Positions 1 through 11,364 of a stretch of 64,000 nucleotides of DNA are shown here, piece by piece (position 1 is the first letter of the stretch; every line of letters begins with the position of its first letter). The notes below the pieces were generated by a model. The model worked only from the letters and a program-made list of their open reading frames with translations, was not told the DNA's origin and ran no database searches. The stretch lies in contig JAMKCF010000009.1 in NCBI GenBank assembly GCA_023634235.1, positions 4,092,001 through 4,156,000 of the forward strand, in the 5' to 3' direction. Made by a program: the position numbers and the translations under genes. This DNA is from Pisaster brevispinus. Lineage: Eukaryota > Echinodermata > Asteroidea > Forcipulatida > Asteriidae.

Positions 1-978
1 GAAATTCTATAGTTATAATATTCAAATAAAAAAAAAAATACCAAAACAACAGAAATCGTATACAACAAACAACACTATTGTCTTTCAGTTTTAATTTAAT
101 TGATACATCATAATATTCTGATATCTTCTATAAATATAAGTCTATTGCAACCGTCAAGTTTAAATTTTGCATTGTACAAAAATTAGCTGTAATTATACTT
201 TTTTTTCATCGGCATTGGCAAATGTACACGGTTTTCGACAGAAGCGTCAATTCATTTCACTGAAAATGCGGAGACACTAATATGCGTTTGGTAATGCAAC
301 ATTTCACACATGAATGCACACAAGGCCATTTGTGACATGTATCGCAATCCATCACCTCATTTAACCGACGTCAATAAAATATAAAAAAAACTTTTCCATT
401 CTGATTAAAAACACTTAACAGAAAATTACACACGTCTTTGTTTTGCAAACGCAAAGTGTTCCAGTCGTAGCACAAAGTGAGATGACATAAATATATTCTT
501 TATTAATTTGGTGTGAAGTTTTCATTAGTTTAATGCTAGCTTTGTTGTGGACGTAAATATTATGACATCGCATCGTCATACAAAAGAAGAGGTGGTGGGC
601 ATTGTAATGCTATCAGCGATAGATTGTTAGTAAATCATAACTATATTCTTCAAAATGTTTTTTTTTGTGCGACTTCCTGTTTACACGTTTATGCTTTACA
701 AACAATCTGCACCTGCTTTTCTGACTTTATTATCAAAGCAGGGGTAGAAAAATAGAAATATTGTTATAATTTTAGGGACTGACGGTATTTATCACTAGAA
801 ACCATATTTCTTCAGAGGATTGATCAAAAGGCATAACGGCATAAAGGCAAATTAAGAAGGGAAATTCATAATACCTGTATAGTACCGAGATTGGTTTCCT
901 TTTTGCCAAATTGTTTTGTTTGACGATAGTTCACGGCTGTATGCCCTTTACTTGAATGGTTACTACACATCCATTCTT
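1..978. other. Non-coding, no feature recognised
   Basis: AT-rich sequence with short A and T runs. I see no open frame of note, no splice-bounded coding block and no repeat shared with the rest of the window. Confidence 0.5.
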
Positions 979-1425
979 TCATTTAACTTTGCTATAGGGC
1001 CCAGTAATGCTTTCATGACGCAATAATGTACGTATGTGCAATAATACACGGCAAACTGCACCATGCTCGATTATTGCAGTTGGGTTGAGATAGAGTGACA
1101 GACACAATGCTACTTCACTTATACCTCTATAACACACGCCAGTCCAACTGAAACATCTACGATGGAGGTTCCACTTTTCACCATTATCGTGAAAAATGTT
1201 CCAATCAATTTGAGTGTCACGGTGATAAACAGTTTGCGTCACATGGTAGACCCTTTTGTCGTCCTTCCATTTGGATGACAGATAAATTGACTTCGCCTTG
1301 GGCAGAACTAATGACTTGATGGAGTCTATACTATAGGGTTGAAAATGCAATTGATGTCTGGGAGAAGTCTGGGGAAGTAAACTCATTGGGTTCGTACTGC
1401 GTAACAGTACTTTAATCGACCTCAC
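979..1425 (-). other. Unassigned 148-codon open frame
   Basis: An uninterrupted minus-strand frame of 148 codons, long for this AT-rich background. The product is basic, with several Trp, Cys and His residues (for example WNIFHDNGEKW followed by CFSWTGVCYRG), but I recognise no domain, signal peptide or membrane segment. No convincing splice sites flank it, and it borders an interspersed repeat at 1451. It may be a chance frame, a decayed exon or a piece of a mobile element. Nothing supports a function. Confidence 0.2.
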
Positions 1426-1450
1426 ACTCAGATCGGTAAAACACTTGCGG

Positions 1451-1641
1451 GACTAATGCTTTATACAGATGCTTCAGCAAAACAAGGTAACTATGCACAA
1501 CATAAGTTATGCTCACCACAATAAGGTTACCAGCCAAAACACCTTGTCACGTGTTCAATATGTGACTGGTCCCCTGCCTATTTTTGCTTCGCAGAAAATA
1601 TTTCAGCACTATTACCTGGTTAAGCAGCTCCATAAAATTGC
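1451..1641. repeat. Copy of an AAGCTGCTTAGCA hairpin-ended element
   Basis: A degenerate copy of a family found at least seven more times here (3871, 16105, 17508, 22088, 39389, 44160, 62500). Members start near AATTTCATAAAGCTGCTTAG and end with its inverse. In the middle is a stretch with 'ggttaccagccaaaa' followed by 'gactggt'. The inverted ends and size of about 170-190 bp point to a non-autonomous DNA transposon (MITE). No coding capacity. Confidence 0.55.
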
Positions 1642-2004
1642 CTGTTGCAGTTTTCAGAAGTAGATTTTTTTTTACACTGAGCTCAAACAAGTGAACCAAG
1701 AAACTTAATATTCATCGATCCCGACCTTCGACCCCCTCTAGGATTGGTTCAAATTACACGTGACCTTAACTTGGACAATGTTGCTGCGCATAGCACCACG
1801 CGATGAGCGGGTGTGTTGCAGCACCCATTAAAATATAAGTTTTAAACATCTTATACGAGACATGGTGTCTACGTATACGGGCCAGGGTATACATGTACTT
1901 TGAAATGCCCAAACATGTATATGAAATTAAGAAAATAAATAATGAGCAAAGGTTAAAAAGAATTAGAACAATCTAAATTATTCAGCCGTGCTATTGCCCA
2001 GGAC

Positions 2005-2383
2005 CTTAAGGATTGGCAAGGATAAAACATCATTGTTTAATTTTAGTCTGAACGCTTACTGATTATGAAGTTTATACTAGAACCATTTTTTTTCTGTGAA
2101 ATATTTTCATCTGAAATAAAGTCATATTCGAGAAATCCATATATCTAAAAACCTTAAAACGCAACAGCTGATTCCGGTTGACACAACCAACACCAAGGAC
2201 AAGGTGTTGACATGCTGAAAATTGTGCATGGGTTTTCACTATTTTTCTCCCGACTCACACAAAGAGATTAAGCCCAAATTTTCACAGTTTTGTTATTTCA
2301 TGTATGTGGTTGCACACACAAAACATGAACACTGTCTACGACTATTTTGTCAGCTCTGCCAATCCTGTATAAAAAACCTTTAA
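2005..2383 (+). mobile_element. MITE family 1, copy 1 (about 380 bp)
   Basis: The ends are inverted copies of GGTATTATACAGGATTGG (left end worn; right end reads ccaatcctgtataaaaaacc). Internal blocks are shared with four other copies (8641, 14571, 16958, 42392), including 'gcaacagctgatt' and 'aagcccaaattttcacag'. Its length, short terminal inverted repeats and lack of a reading frame make it a miniature inverted-repeat element. The right flank TTTAA and other copies' TTAA or TAA flanks hint at an AT-rich target site; the exact duplication is not resolved. Confidence 0.75.
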
Positions 2384-2879
2384 CCATGGAGGTAGACATT
2401 TCTGCATCGCTGCAGACACGGCATAGAATGAAGATTCACAAAATAATTAAAATTTCGACCCTAGATTGACGATCTAGTTATGTTGTAAATAAAAAAAAAC
2501 AATCTAAAATGTTTGGGGACGCTTACTTGCTAACCTCACAGAGGCCGACATTGATTGTATTTCACGTTAAGAAAGACGTATCGTGTGAAAGTATTCGTTT
2601 AAAAACCTTATTCTTAGAGATCGTTTGAAATTCTTAAAACAGTTGTAGGATAAAATATATTATCTCTAAATTATTACGATTTCCAATAAACTGAACCATA
2701 TTTTATACAGAATAAAAACCTAGAGGCCTACAGCAATGGATATTTCCCATAAAATATGCAAATTGCACACCACGCATACTCACTTAACACTGGTGGGCAA
2801 AATGAGGGAACATCGCGCCTTTTTGTACGGAGCTGGTGGTGGAAAAGACCATTGATCTTTATTATATTGTAGTCAATAT
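2384..2879. other. Non-coding, no feature recognised
   Basis: AT-rich, with no coding or repeat structure that I can support. Confidence 0.4.
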
Positions 2880-3135
2880 AATTGAGATCAATGGATAAGA
2901 CACATACGCGTTTGTGCGTGTGCCTTGTGCACAACTCTGTGGCGTTTGCCAACCAATAGACCCACTGCATTGGCCGCCATCGTTGATGAAACGTACGGGC
3001 GTGAAAGGCTATCATTGGCTGAGAGTCGTGCGCAGCGCGTACACGCCTGCACTTTTCTATTGTTTGTCATCAAATATGGCGGTCAATGACGTATGTGCAG
3101 TCCATCTACAGTATAGTGGCGGTACACATGCGTGA
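2880..3135. promoter_or_regulatory. GC-richer CCAAT/ATGGCGG island, possible promoter
   Basis: This stretch is clearly richer in GC and CpG than its surroundings. It holds two CCAAT-type boxes ('aaccaatag', and 'tcattggctgag' as the inverse) and a YY1-like 'aaatatggcgg' at about 3073. These are features of TATA-less animal promoters. No confident exon lies beside it. Short overlapping open frames here follow from the base composition and are not called genes. It could equally be the end of a repeat. Confidence 0.3.
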
Positions 3136-3870
3136 ATGTTATTAGCATATATCATGGGAAAGGCTAATTAAAAAGTGTAATAACAATCTAACAATGACAT
3201 TCGGTATAATTATAATATGGTCCGTATGATTTTTTTTTGAGTAACCAGTTCAATAAATTCCCCCTTTAATTTTGACATAAACTACTCTGAAGGAATCCAA
3301 CAAATCTACATATAAAATCCCATCTTTTGTCTTTAAAAAAATGACATAAGGAAATTTCTCGGACGTGTCACAGCTTGGTATCCTAAACATACCAAATGTC
3401 ATCTTACATTGCACGGTGCACTGTCAGAATGCATCAATGATTCATGTTTGTGGAAAGACTTGTTAAAGTGTTAAAGCCCGTGTAAGCATTCCGATGGAAA
3501 CATTCAAGACATTAATCATGTAGAGCAGACTAAAAATAGCATTGGCAACAACCACAACTGGATCCTAAGTATGCCGAAAGAGCTTAGCCATGGATTAAGG
3601 ATCACCCTAGATGAAAAGGGTACTGCTGCAGTTATGAGATCAGGCTGTGTGTGTGGGTAAAGCGGAACACGCCCACAGGATCTGGGTGGAATCCACCCGA
3701 TCACTCAACGTTCAACTTCCATAATAGGTATGGTACCCTGACCCTTTTCCCTCTACTCTAGCCTTGTGAGAGTATAATAAGGTATATAGACTGGTGAGCC
3801 TGGGTGGGGTTTGTATTGGAGAGGGAAGTACGGAGGCGAGGAAGGGAAAATAAAGAAAAACAATTAGGAG
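3136..3870. other. Non-coding, no feature recognised
   Basis: Contains only A/T runs and short chance frames; no gene or repeat family recognised. Confidence 0.4.
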
Positions 3871-4042
3871 AAATTCTCAAAGCACAAAATGTAGCTGAGC
3901 ATAACAAAATTATGCTTACCAGAATAAGGTTACCAGCCAATAATACAACGTCACTTGCACCATCTCTGACTGGTATCCTGCTAATTTTGCTAAGCACGAA
4001 ACTGGTGAGCAAATCGTCTGCTTAAGCAGCTCTATGAATTTA
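3871..4042. repeat. AAGCTGCTTAGCA hairpin-ended element, second copy
   Basis: Shares the internal 'ggttaccagcca' and 'gactggtatcctgct' blocks and the terminal 'aagcagctctatgaattt' with the other family members. Confidence 0.55.
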
Positions 4043-4550
4043 AGCCCTCAGCACAATTTTATGACACTGCTTTGGCGGGCCATAGAAATAAAAGAGATAA
4101 TTATGCGCATTACATGGCGCTCTATGGAACTGAATTCCGGTCTTCTCTGGAACCATGGGAGAGAGCAATTCGGAAATTGTCAGTATTGATTTTGAAGATT
4201 CTATCCCACTCGACAAACTCTGTTGCAGAGAATCTAACACAAAACTAACAAAGTCAAGCACGGCGAAAGAGTTCACACGTTTTGGCGAAGTGTGAGAGTG
4301 AACATTGTAAAGCAAACGTTTTACCGTATGCAATAATAATATCTCATCGCGTCTGTACAGTGACAAGATGCAACAGCTGATGGGGCTCAACGAGCTTTAT
4401 GATATCATTGAACTTTTACAAGCCATAAACGCAACCCCAACCTGATTATCATCGATCAATTATTCACAATCACACCGTGGGAAGATTTATTTTTGATGGG
4501 GGTATATGTCACTTTAAAATATAATTATTTATACATAATCGTGGAGTGAA

Positions 4551-4556
4551 TTTATT
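4551..4556 (-). terminator. Candidate polyadenylation signal of the GPCR gene
   Basis: TTTATT on the plus strand reads AATAAA on the minus strand, about 210 bases beyond the GPCR stop codon. A second AATAAA lies at 4486-4491. No cleavage site can be shown from sequence alone. Confidence 0.35.
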
Positions 4557-4615
4557 TACAGAGTAAAGGTTATCAAATAACATTGCTTTTGTAAATGAGA
4601 CACACTTGATATCTT

Positions 4616-4700
4616 GGTTGTTGTTGTTGTTGTTTGTTGGGTTGTTTGTTTGTTTGTTTGTTTGTTGGGGTGTTTGTTGGGGTGTTGTTGTTGGGTGAAT
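4616..4700. repeat. GTT/GTTTG/GTTGGGGT simple-sequence tract
   Basis: Successive runs of GTT, GTTT and GTTGGGGT units, probably in the GPCR 3' UTR. Related GTT/GTTTG tracts occur at 8505-8600 and, on the other strand, at 6395-6450. Confidence 0.85.
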
Positions 4701-4765
4701 TCTTTTTTGGGAATCTGAAATGTTCCTGTCTCTGTACTGACATTGAAATCAGACAAAGTACATCC

Positions 4766-5989
4766 TCACACAATGACATCGGCCACCGCTTCCAAGCGCA
4801 TCTCAACGACCGGCGGCGTAGCGACTTCATGTTGTATGAGTTTAGGCGCAACGTGCGTCTTTCCTACTGCCGCCGTAGTTGGCACAATATCCGCGTTATC
4901 ATACAAGATATGAAGATGTTGAAGTCCTCCCACCATACTATTAGTCCTGCTCAGGGCGTCCGAGAATCGAGAGTTTCTCCGGCCCTCGCCGCTGTGACTG
5001 GACGAACGAGGTCTCTTCTTCATGCAGAAGAGCGCCCGGCCGAGACGCCGGAATGCTGCTTTAAAATCTTGATTCCTGTGAGCGTAGATCCAAGGATTCA
5101 AACAGCTATTTGCAAATATCAGAAAGCTGGAGTATTTGTGCAAAGGAAAGTCCCTGCAGATGTTGCAGAACTTCTCCACGAGTAAGGTCAGGGTAAATAT
5201 CACCCACGTGATGCAGAAGAATCCAAGAATGATCAGCAACGTCCGGGAGTATTTGTTGCCCTTGAACATGTGGAAATTCTTGTTGAAAGAATTCGGGAAG
5301 AGGGAGAGCTGAATGGCCGATATGGCCCGGGAGTGGTGCCTAGCCACCAGCATAACGCGACAGTAACACCCTATCATGAGAAGAAAAACGGGTAAGAAAG
5401 TCGTGGCGAGCTGAAACAACACCACGTACCGGTTGAGAAGCTTAAAACTACACTCATCGTCCCGTGCGGTTTCGCTCTCGAGGATGCTCTCGACGTAGTT
5501 CCAACAAATGGGCATGAAAGCAATAACGGCGACATACAACCATATGGCCGCTGAGAATCCAACCACGCGTTTGGTGGTAATATGCTGGCAATACTTGAGC
5601 GGTTTCACGAGGGCTGCATAGCGGTCGTAAGCGACCACACCCAGGCTCAAGAGCGAGACACCGCACCCCAAGGTGACCAGACTATACGCTAACGTGCACA
5701 GGTAGACATTGGGTCGCAACCACACAGTGACATACAACAGCGGTATGAAGACGGCAACTGATATGTCCGCCGCAGCAAGGTTGACCAGGATGCAGTTGGA
5801 CGGTATCTGAAGTCTCTTGAACTTCGATACCGATAAAATGACCAAGATGCTGCCGAATACTGTCAGAATCGACATCAATAACACCACCACTGCTCCTGCT
5901 ATTGTGATGATTAAAGGCAGTGGATTCTTCTCCCAGTCCACAGGACCGGAGATGTTTTGGGAACCGTCCATCTTGTCTTTACTTGGCAT
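4766..5989 (-). CDS. Class A G-protein-coupled receptor, adenosine-receptor-like (3' coding exon)
   Basis: A seven-helix plasma-membrane receptor that would couple an extracellular ligand to G proteins. Numbering from the Met at 5989 (407 residues): seven hydrophobic segments; the TM3 end motif DRY at about 122-124; the TM3 and ECL2 disulphide cysteines at about 98 and 180; and the TM7 motif NPWIY at about 298-302, followed by an amphipathic helix 8. TM2 (VNLAAADISVAV), TM5 into loop 3, and the NPWIYAHRNQDFKAAF stretch look most like adenosine receptors. TM6 has CITWVIF and lacks the usual CWxP proline. The tail carries a Ser/Arg-rich stretch suited to phosphorylation. An NxS site (NIS) lies in the short N-terminus. 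The open frame runs further upstream, but a strong acceptor (pyrimidine tract then CCCCAG, exon from 6003) shows that this upstream part is intron. The start is therefore Met 5989 or Met 5971. Other aminergic or orphan receptors remain possible. Confidence 0.8.
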   Translation of the reverse strand: MPSKDKMDGSQNISGPVDWEKNPLPLIITIAGAVVVLLMSILTVFGSILVILSVSKFKRLQIPSNCILVNLAAADISVAVFIPLLYVTVWLRPNVYLCTLAYSLVTLGCGVSLLSLGVVAYDRYAALVKPLKYCQHITTKRVVGFSAAIWLYVAVIAFMPICWNYVESILESETARDDECSFKLLNRYVVLFQLATTFLPVFLLMIGCYCRVMLVARHHSRAISAIQLSLFPNSFNKNFHMFKGNKYSRTLLIILGFFCITWVIFTLTLLVEKFCNICRDFPLHKYSSFLIFANSCLNPWIYAHRNQDFKAAFRRLGRALFCMKKRPRSSSHSGEGRRNSRFSDALSRTNSMVGGLQHLHILYDNADIVPTTAAVGKTHVAPKLIQHEVATPPVVEMRLEAVADVIV

Positions 5990-6002
5990 GTGGACCAACC
6001 AT

Positions 6003-6025
6003 TCTGGGGAAAAATAAAAAGACAA
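6003..6025 (-). other. Splice acceptor upstream of the GPCR coding exon
   Basis: On the minus strand a long pyrimidine tract ends in CCCCAG just before 'aatggttggtcc', 14 bases upstream of the likely start codon. This implies an untranslated or short coding exon at higher coordinates, which I could not locate. Confidence 0.6.
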
Positions 6026-6352
6026 ATTGAACATTACAGAGTTTTATTCTCTCGGAAAATATTGAAAAACAAACTGTCGCTCAGGTTTACCAAGAGGCTT
6101 TCCACGAACAGAAGTCACTCTCTCATAAAAATGTGAAAACACCAAGTTGGGAAGGTAGTGCATGATACATGGTAGTAGATGATACCCATGCCTACATCCT
6201 TACGGACTGTGAAGGGGGTAACCCTGTTTCAGCCCCAGGAGTAGGTGACAACTCGCCCCTGGTGACAGTTGATTTGGGTTGACAGCCAAAATCAGTGTAT
6301 AGCCCTCACCTTGAAGTGGCCGTCTGGCCTTGTGATGTTAAGTGATATCTTA

Positions 6353-6495
6353 AAAAAACAAACCAAAGACCCCCCCCCAAAAAAAAAAAAAAAACCAAAC
6401 AAACAAACAAACAAACAACAAACCAACAACAAACAAACAAAAACGACAACAACCCCCCCCCTAAAAAAAACCACACACACACACACACACACCCA
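6353..6495. repeat. Low-complexity A/C-rich tract ending in (CA)n
   Basis: Runs of C, A, AAAC and finally about ten CA units. Open frames read through it in several phases and are artefacts of the composition. Confidence 0.9.
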
Positions 6496-6507
6496 ACCTT
6501 ACGGATC

Positions 6508-6630
6508 CGGTTTGTGGGGTACTGCTATTGTTGTTCTATTGTTCCCTTTTCTAAAGAATTCCCTTGTGGGGCCCTATTGTTCCTATTGAAATTGCCTTGT
6601 GGGGTCCATTGTTCCATTGTTAAAAGTACC
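6508..6630. repeat. Three imperfect 'CCTTGTGGGGYCC..TTGTTCC' units
   Basis: Roughly 40-bp units sharing 'ttgtggggtac/cc' and 'attgttcc'. A looser relative ('ttccttgtggagcac') lies at 33130-33250. Confidence 0.5.
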
Positions 6631-7565
6631 CCGTAAGTTGGCATGTGTAAGGGCACACACACACACACCCAAGAAAAGGACAAACAAGTTCAACTTCACG
6701 TACACAATGCAAATCCAAAATGAAGGAAATGTACAATACAAGGACTATTTTACGTTTTAAACTTTAAAGACAAATTTTAATCACAGGATTGTTGCACAAA
6801 TCGCTTATTGAAGGCCACATTTATTTCCATTTTGTAAATGTGCGGCAAGAAACGGTACTGATTTGTAAAAGGAAAATGTGCACAATGTGTACGAAGGTAA
6901 AACGTCAACTAATAGCTGCCGGCACTCGCATGTTGATGTTTATTGACAGGTGGCATTTTAATTAATAGATAAAAGTAGACATTTTAAGGCCAACTGAAAA
7001 TAACTTCTCGGCGATGGTTTCTATTAATGTCCCGGAGCGTCACTTCACTAGTGACGGAAGATACTTCACGTCACACTCTGTGCGCATAAAGATATCACAC
7101 ACAAATGTGGGCCATGGATGTAAAAAAGTACATGCTCCTCATAACGGATTCGTAACTTTCAAGACAGGGAAGCCGGAACATTTGTAGCTAGCTAAAGGGG
7201 GGTGTTTCTTCTGTGACAGCAGAAATATTTCAGTCATGTACCTAGAGCTCTAGATTGAACAGGCTTTAGATTCACAGGAAGGTGTCTTACATTCAACAAT
7301 GGAGATCACTTTAAGAAAGAAATGAAGTAAGTATTGGTCTCTCTTGGGACATAACTCTCAGGTTTTGAGTCTCGCTGTTTAATTTGCGTTTGTTAAAAGT
7401 GGAAATTGAATTAATCTTTATTTTGCGTTAATTCTTATCTCTGGTAACGCCTACTTATAGGCCTATTTAACAATCGACACGGGTTCATCATCGACACACA
7501 CGCCTTTAAAGTGAAATTGACGTGGTGAAGACTGGGCTGTACAGGAACACTCTAATCAAGACTAC
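6631..7565. other. Non-coding, no feature recognised
   Basis: A short (CA) run at about 6655; otherwise no reading frame or repeat family that I can support. Confidence 0.4.
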
Positions 7566-7706
7566 GGCCCTTTTTGAAAACACGGCTTGGGCTTTAGCTT
7601 GGGCTCAGGCTCCGTCAGTTATTTGGAAAATGTGCGCTTTACTTGCTTGCGGGGCATCAACCAGGTGAACAGAGCCCAAGCCCAAGCCGTGGTTCCGAAA
7701 AGGCCT
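7566..7706. mobile_element. GGCTTGGGCTC-armed foldback element, copy A
   Basis: The left arm starts GGCCCTTTTTGAAAACACGG and continues with repeated GGCTTGGGCT units. The right arm (7671-7706) is its inverse and ends in ccgtggttccgaaaaggcc. About 140 bp, with no reading frame. The arms are built of 6/12-bp repeats of the type GGCTTGGGCTC. The same element recurs at 9129, and half copies lie at 8438, 41082 and 56697. Confidence 0.7.
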
Positions 7707-8437
7707 ATGATAAAGACCATACCGAAGGGCTTTTTTTATATTTGAGGTTTGGCATGATGAAATTTCAGTGTAATAATTTTATACCGACACGGTGTTATTT
7801 CACTGAACGATACAGTAATGGGGGACCATTAACACCGTGTTGGTGTTGCCACATATGGTTATCAAGAGAATCAATTTAACACCCCTCCCAGTTTTTACAG
7901 AGTAACTCTTTCTTACATTTCTTCTTATTATGTTTTGGCGTATTGAGCGTTTAATTTGACATGTCAGAATCACTATTGCTTGTGTGACACACAATGCTCA
8001 ATAATTAGTTCGGGGTCAGTCTATTTTCAGGTGTACAAGATGGTTGTGTTGGCGACGAACAGCTTCATTGAGGTTTTTCGGAAGCAGAATTATCGGTTGA
8101 TTTGGTTTGATTTGATTTATTCTGGCAAACTACAAGGAAAGTACACGCAAATACACACAAACTAGACAAGTAAGTAGACAGAAAACAGAAAGGAAAGAAA
8201 TTTGTTTTCCGAGGATAACACAACAAAGACTTAATCCCATCGTGGTCCCCTGAGGGAAATAAGTCAAAACCATGGACGAAACAGTCAACTTTGCAGGACT
8301 ACAGCAAAATACAAGCACATACAAGACGTGACTATAAACAAGCAATCTACAAAAGCACACGAAGAAAGCCCAGATTAAGAATACAGAAATTAAGGATATA
8401 TATTTTTAAAGTTGTTGAAGTGTAAAAAAAAAAAAAA

Positions 8438-8486
8438 TCCCGACGGAGCCCTAGCCAGAGCTCAAGCCGTGGTTTTGAAAATGGTC
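8438..8486 (+). mobile_element. GGCTTGGGCTC-armed element, right-end half copy
   Basis: Reads 'cgacggagccctagccagag' and then 'ctcaagccgtggttttgaaaa', matching the right arm of copies A and B. A poly-A run lies just to its left. Confidence 0.65.
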
Positions 8487-8504
8487 TACATGAAAGCCTG
8501 TAAA

Positions 8505-8600
8505 TTTGTTTGTTTGTTTGTTTTTGTTGGTTTGTTTGTTTGTTGTCGTTGTTGTCGTTGTTGTTGTTGTTGTTGTTGTTGTTTTTTTTGTTTTTTTTTG
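8505..8600. repeat. (GTTT)n / (GTT)n / (GTC) simple repeats
   Basis: Visible short-unit tandem tract running into T and G runs. Confidence 0.9.
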
Positions 8601-8640
8601 GGGGGTACAACAGGCACACGTCTTAGAAAATATGAACTTA

Positions 8641-8990
8641 CTTAAAATGTATTATACAGGATTGGTTGAGCTGACAAAATAGTCGCACACAGTGCTCATA
8701 TTGTGTTGTGTGATCAAATAACCACATACATGTACATGAAATAAGAAAACTGTAAAAATTTGGGCTTAATCCGTTGTGTGAGTCAGGAGAAAATAGAGGA
8801 ACACCATGCACAATTTACAGCAAGAAAACACATTATCCCTAATGTTGGTTGTAACAACCGCAATCGGCTCTTGCGTTTTTAGGTTTTCAGATAGACCTAT
8901 ATAGATTTCTCGAATCTCGAACATGACTTCATTTCAGAGGGAAATATTTCACAGAAAAAAATGGTTCTAGTTATGAACTTCCATACCTTT
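8641..8990 (-). mobile_element. MITE family 1, copy 2 (truncated)
   Basis: Begins TTAAAATGTATTATACAGG and follows the family consensus in reverse orientation through the 'cggctcttgcg' block to 'ggttctagttatgaacttcc'. The last roughly 70 bp, including the second terminal repeat, are missing. Confidence 0.7.
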
Positions 8991-9128
8991 CACACTGAAA
9001 TTATTATTATTTTTTTAATCACATAAACACATTAACAAAATTGTTACACAGGCAGTGCTAACCTCGTCAATTCGCAGCTGTAAAATTACCACCAAACAAA
9101 ATGAGACCACCCCCTTTTAGGACCATGG

Positions 9129-9293
9129 GGCCTTTTCCAAACCTCGGCTTTTGGCTCCAGCTCCGGCTTGGGCTGCGTCATCAAGTTTGGAGCACTGTGC
9201 ATTTTGCACGGTGTTTCCATCAAACGAAGCCGGGAGACATGAAGACGGAGCCCGAGACGAAGCCTAAAGCCGAGGTTTCGAAAAAGCCCTTGG
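9129..9293. mobile_element. GGCTTGGGCTC-armed foldback element, copy B
   Basis: The left arm GGGCCTTTTCCAAACCTCGG runs into GGCTTTTGGCTCCAGCTCCGG. The right arm is the inverse and ends 'gaggtttcgaaaaagccc'. It is the most complete copy, with arms of about 50 bp. The short open frame across it is incidental. Confidence 0.75.
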
Positions 9294-11364
9294 TATGGGG
9301 GGGGGGGCAGTATTTCATGTCAGCTTGCCAGGTCTCCATGGGGACAGCCAAACGGAGACGGCTGCCAGGAACAAAACCTTGGAAACTTTAATTGAGCGGG
9401 AAATAGCCGGAATGAAAAGTATCCATGGTGGATAAAAACGGATTCAAAGAAGCTGATAATACTCAACAAAATTATAATCACCTGTCTTCTATATTAGGAA
9501 AATAAAAACTGCAAAATTGTGCAAGGGGCACCATCCAAATACACAGTATAAATCAGTGTATTTAAAGCCGACTCAAACGGATCACCTGTTTCTACTCGCA
9601 GCGCTACTGGATACCGTTAACTCATGGAGGAAAGAAGTTTGTTTTCTTATCTCCATGGTTAACCCAAATCAAAATCTTGTGCGAGACCAATTTTCAAGAA
9701 TCATCTATGAATGAAGGTCTGCATCTTAAAAGCTGTTCCGCTTGACATAATTTCATGTTTACGGAAGACGTGAAATGTTAAAATGAAGAACTTAGAGTCA
9801 ACACTATTGTTTCGTATTTAATTGTTACTTACTGCCAAAACATGTTAACCCACCCGAGCTTAATGATATCAAATTACACTGATCATCTGCAGGGAGCCGT
9901 TGCCGACAGTCATAAGGAAAAACGCGCTGTTTGCACTGATCAAAAACATATTTCTTTGCAATCCCATATTCTTTAAGTTATTTTCTCTGAGGGTCTGCAG
10001 ATATCATTCATGAAACAAAAATTCCAAAAATGCTGTTTTTAAAAAAATAAAATAAAAAAAACACGTTTCATCTCGGGAGGCTAGGCCTATTTTGGTTTGT
10101 TTGTTTTGGGTTGTTTAAAAAAAATAGTTTTAAGACCACATCGGGGATTTGTAAACAAAGGTATTTGGGTGAAGTATTCACAGGGGTGAACGAAGTTTCT
10201 CAGGCAACTGAAAATGCTCCTGTTTGTTTGCGTTGGTATAAGGATAGACTAAACAAAAAAGAAGATATTTGATAGCTAGTTAATTAGTTATTAACTAATT
10301 AGTGATTTTGTAGGGTCATGTACAGCAGGGCCTGCCGATCAACAACGTTTTATTAACCCGAGGATGACATTCTCATTATTTGCACTTGACTCTGATAATT
10401 CGTGTCACGATACACCTTTAAATTCAGCTTATCGCTTGTGTCTAAAAAACCAAATTACTCAAAAACTGAACCCTATCAAGTATCCAAGATGAATCCATCT
10501 GGAATTTCACAAGAAGTGATTTAAGAAACACTTTGTAACCAAACACCTTGCACCGCGGGCTGGGAACTCTGAATTTAATTTGAAGTATTAAGTGCATGAT
10601 AAAGACGCCAAAAGTGTATCGGGTGACCAATCTACAAGGCGTTTACTCAAAAGTAGATTTTAATTGTTTGGCAAATTTGTGGATAAAAAACAAGAAAGAC
10701 GACTTCCACAAATGCACGTGCGGCAAAATACGACTACAACATGTGCCCTTTGACAATCGCATGATGGAGTTTGTGAAAAATACAGGTTCAGCAGACGACA
10801 TTTACCTGGTCAAAATGACTGAATTCCAAAGTGGATTGAATTAAAAAGTCTTTAAATAATTCCAGCAAATGATTCACTCATCGAAGAAGCATTATAAACA
10901 GTTACATGTTACATCATACTTGGTCGTTCGATTACTTGATTAAAGGCCATTTTGCTATAATGCCTATAACCCAGAAAAACGAAGAGTTCATTCAAGTGCC
11001 TTGTAAACCGTTATTCTTAGTTCCTCCTTGAATCTACGATTTCTCGTTTAGACATCGGTGACCCAAAAATGTCAGTCATAAAAATTATATTTCCGTCTGC
11101 GTTTTCTTTCTATAAATTATTTCCACTCAGGTTATTTTTAACAGTTCCTTAAACCCGGAGGATCGGATCGAATTCATTCTTCCAAAATCCATAGTACCTT
11201 TTTGCTTTTAAAGCTTGCGGGCAGTATCGGTAATTAATAGTCAAGACCAGTTTCCACACATCCAAGTGACTTTTTAACATTATTAAACATGAAGTCAAAT
11301 AACAAACACGTTAAGGTTTCAGATCGATCGGTCAATGGAGTTACAAGAAAACAGTGACAAAAAC
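9294..11364. other. Non-coding; a small unassigned frame only
   Basis: Mostly AT-rich DNA. A plus-strand frame of 82 codons at 10596-10844 contains CTCGKIRLQHVPFDNRMMEF but matches nothing I know and has no clear splice context. No repeat family recognised. Confidence 0.35.

Noticed and set aside
4154..4290. Small plus-strand frame MGESNSEIVSIDFEDSIPLD
   Set aside because: About 45 codons, no family match, no clear donor or acceptor; noted only as a chance frame.
4634..5185. 183-codon plus-strand frame antisense to the GPCR
   Set aside because: Begins in a GTTT simple repeat and then mirrors the GPCR coding exon; the GPCR reading has seven helices and family motifs.
6292..6589. Several frames over 6292-6589
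   Set aside because: All lie in A, C, AAAC and CA runs; products are homopolymer-like.
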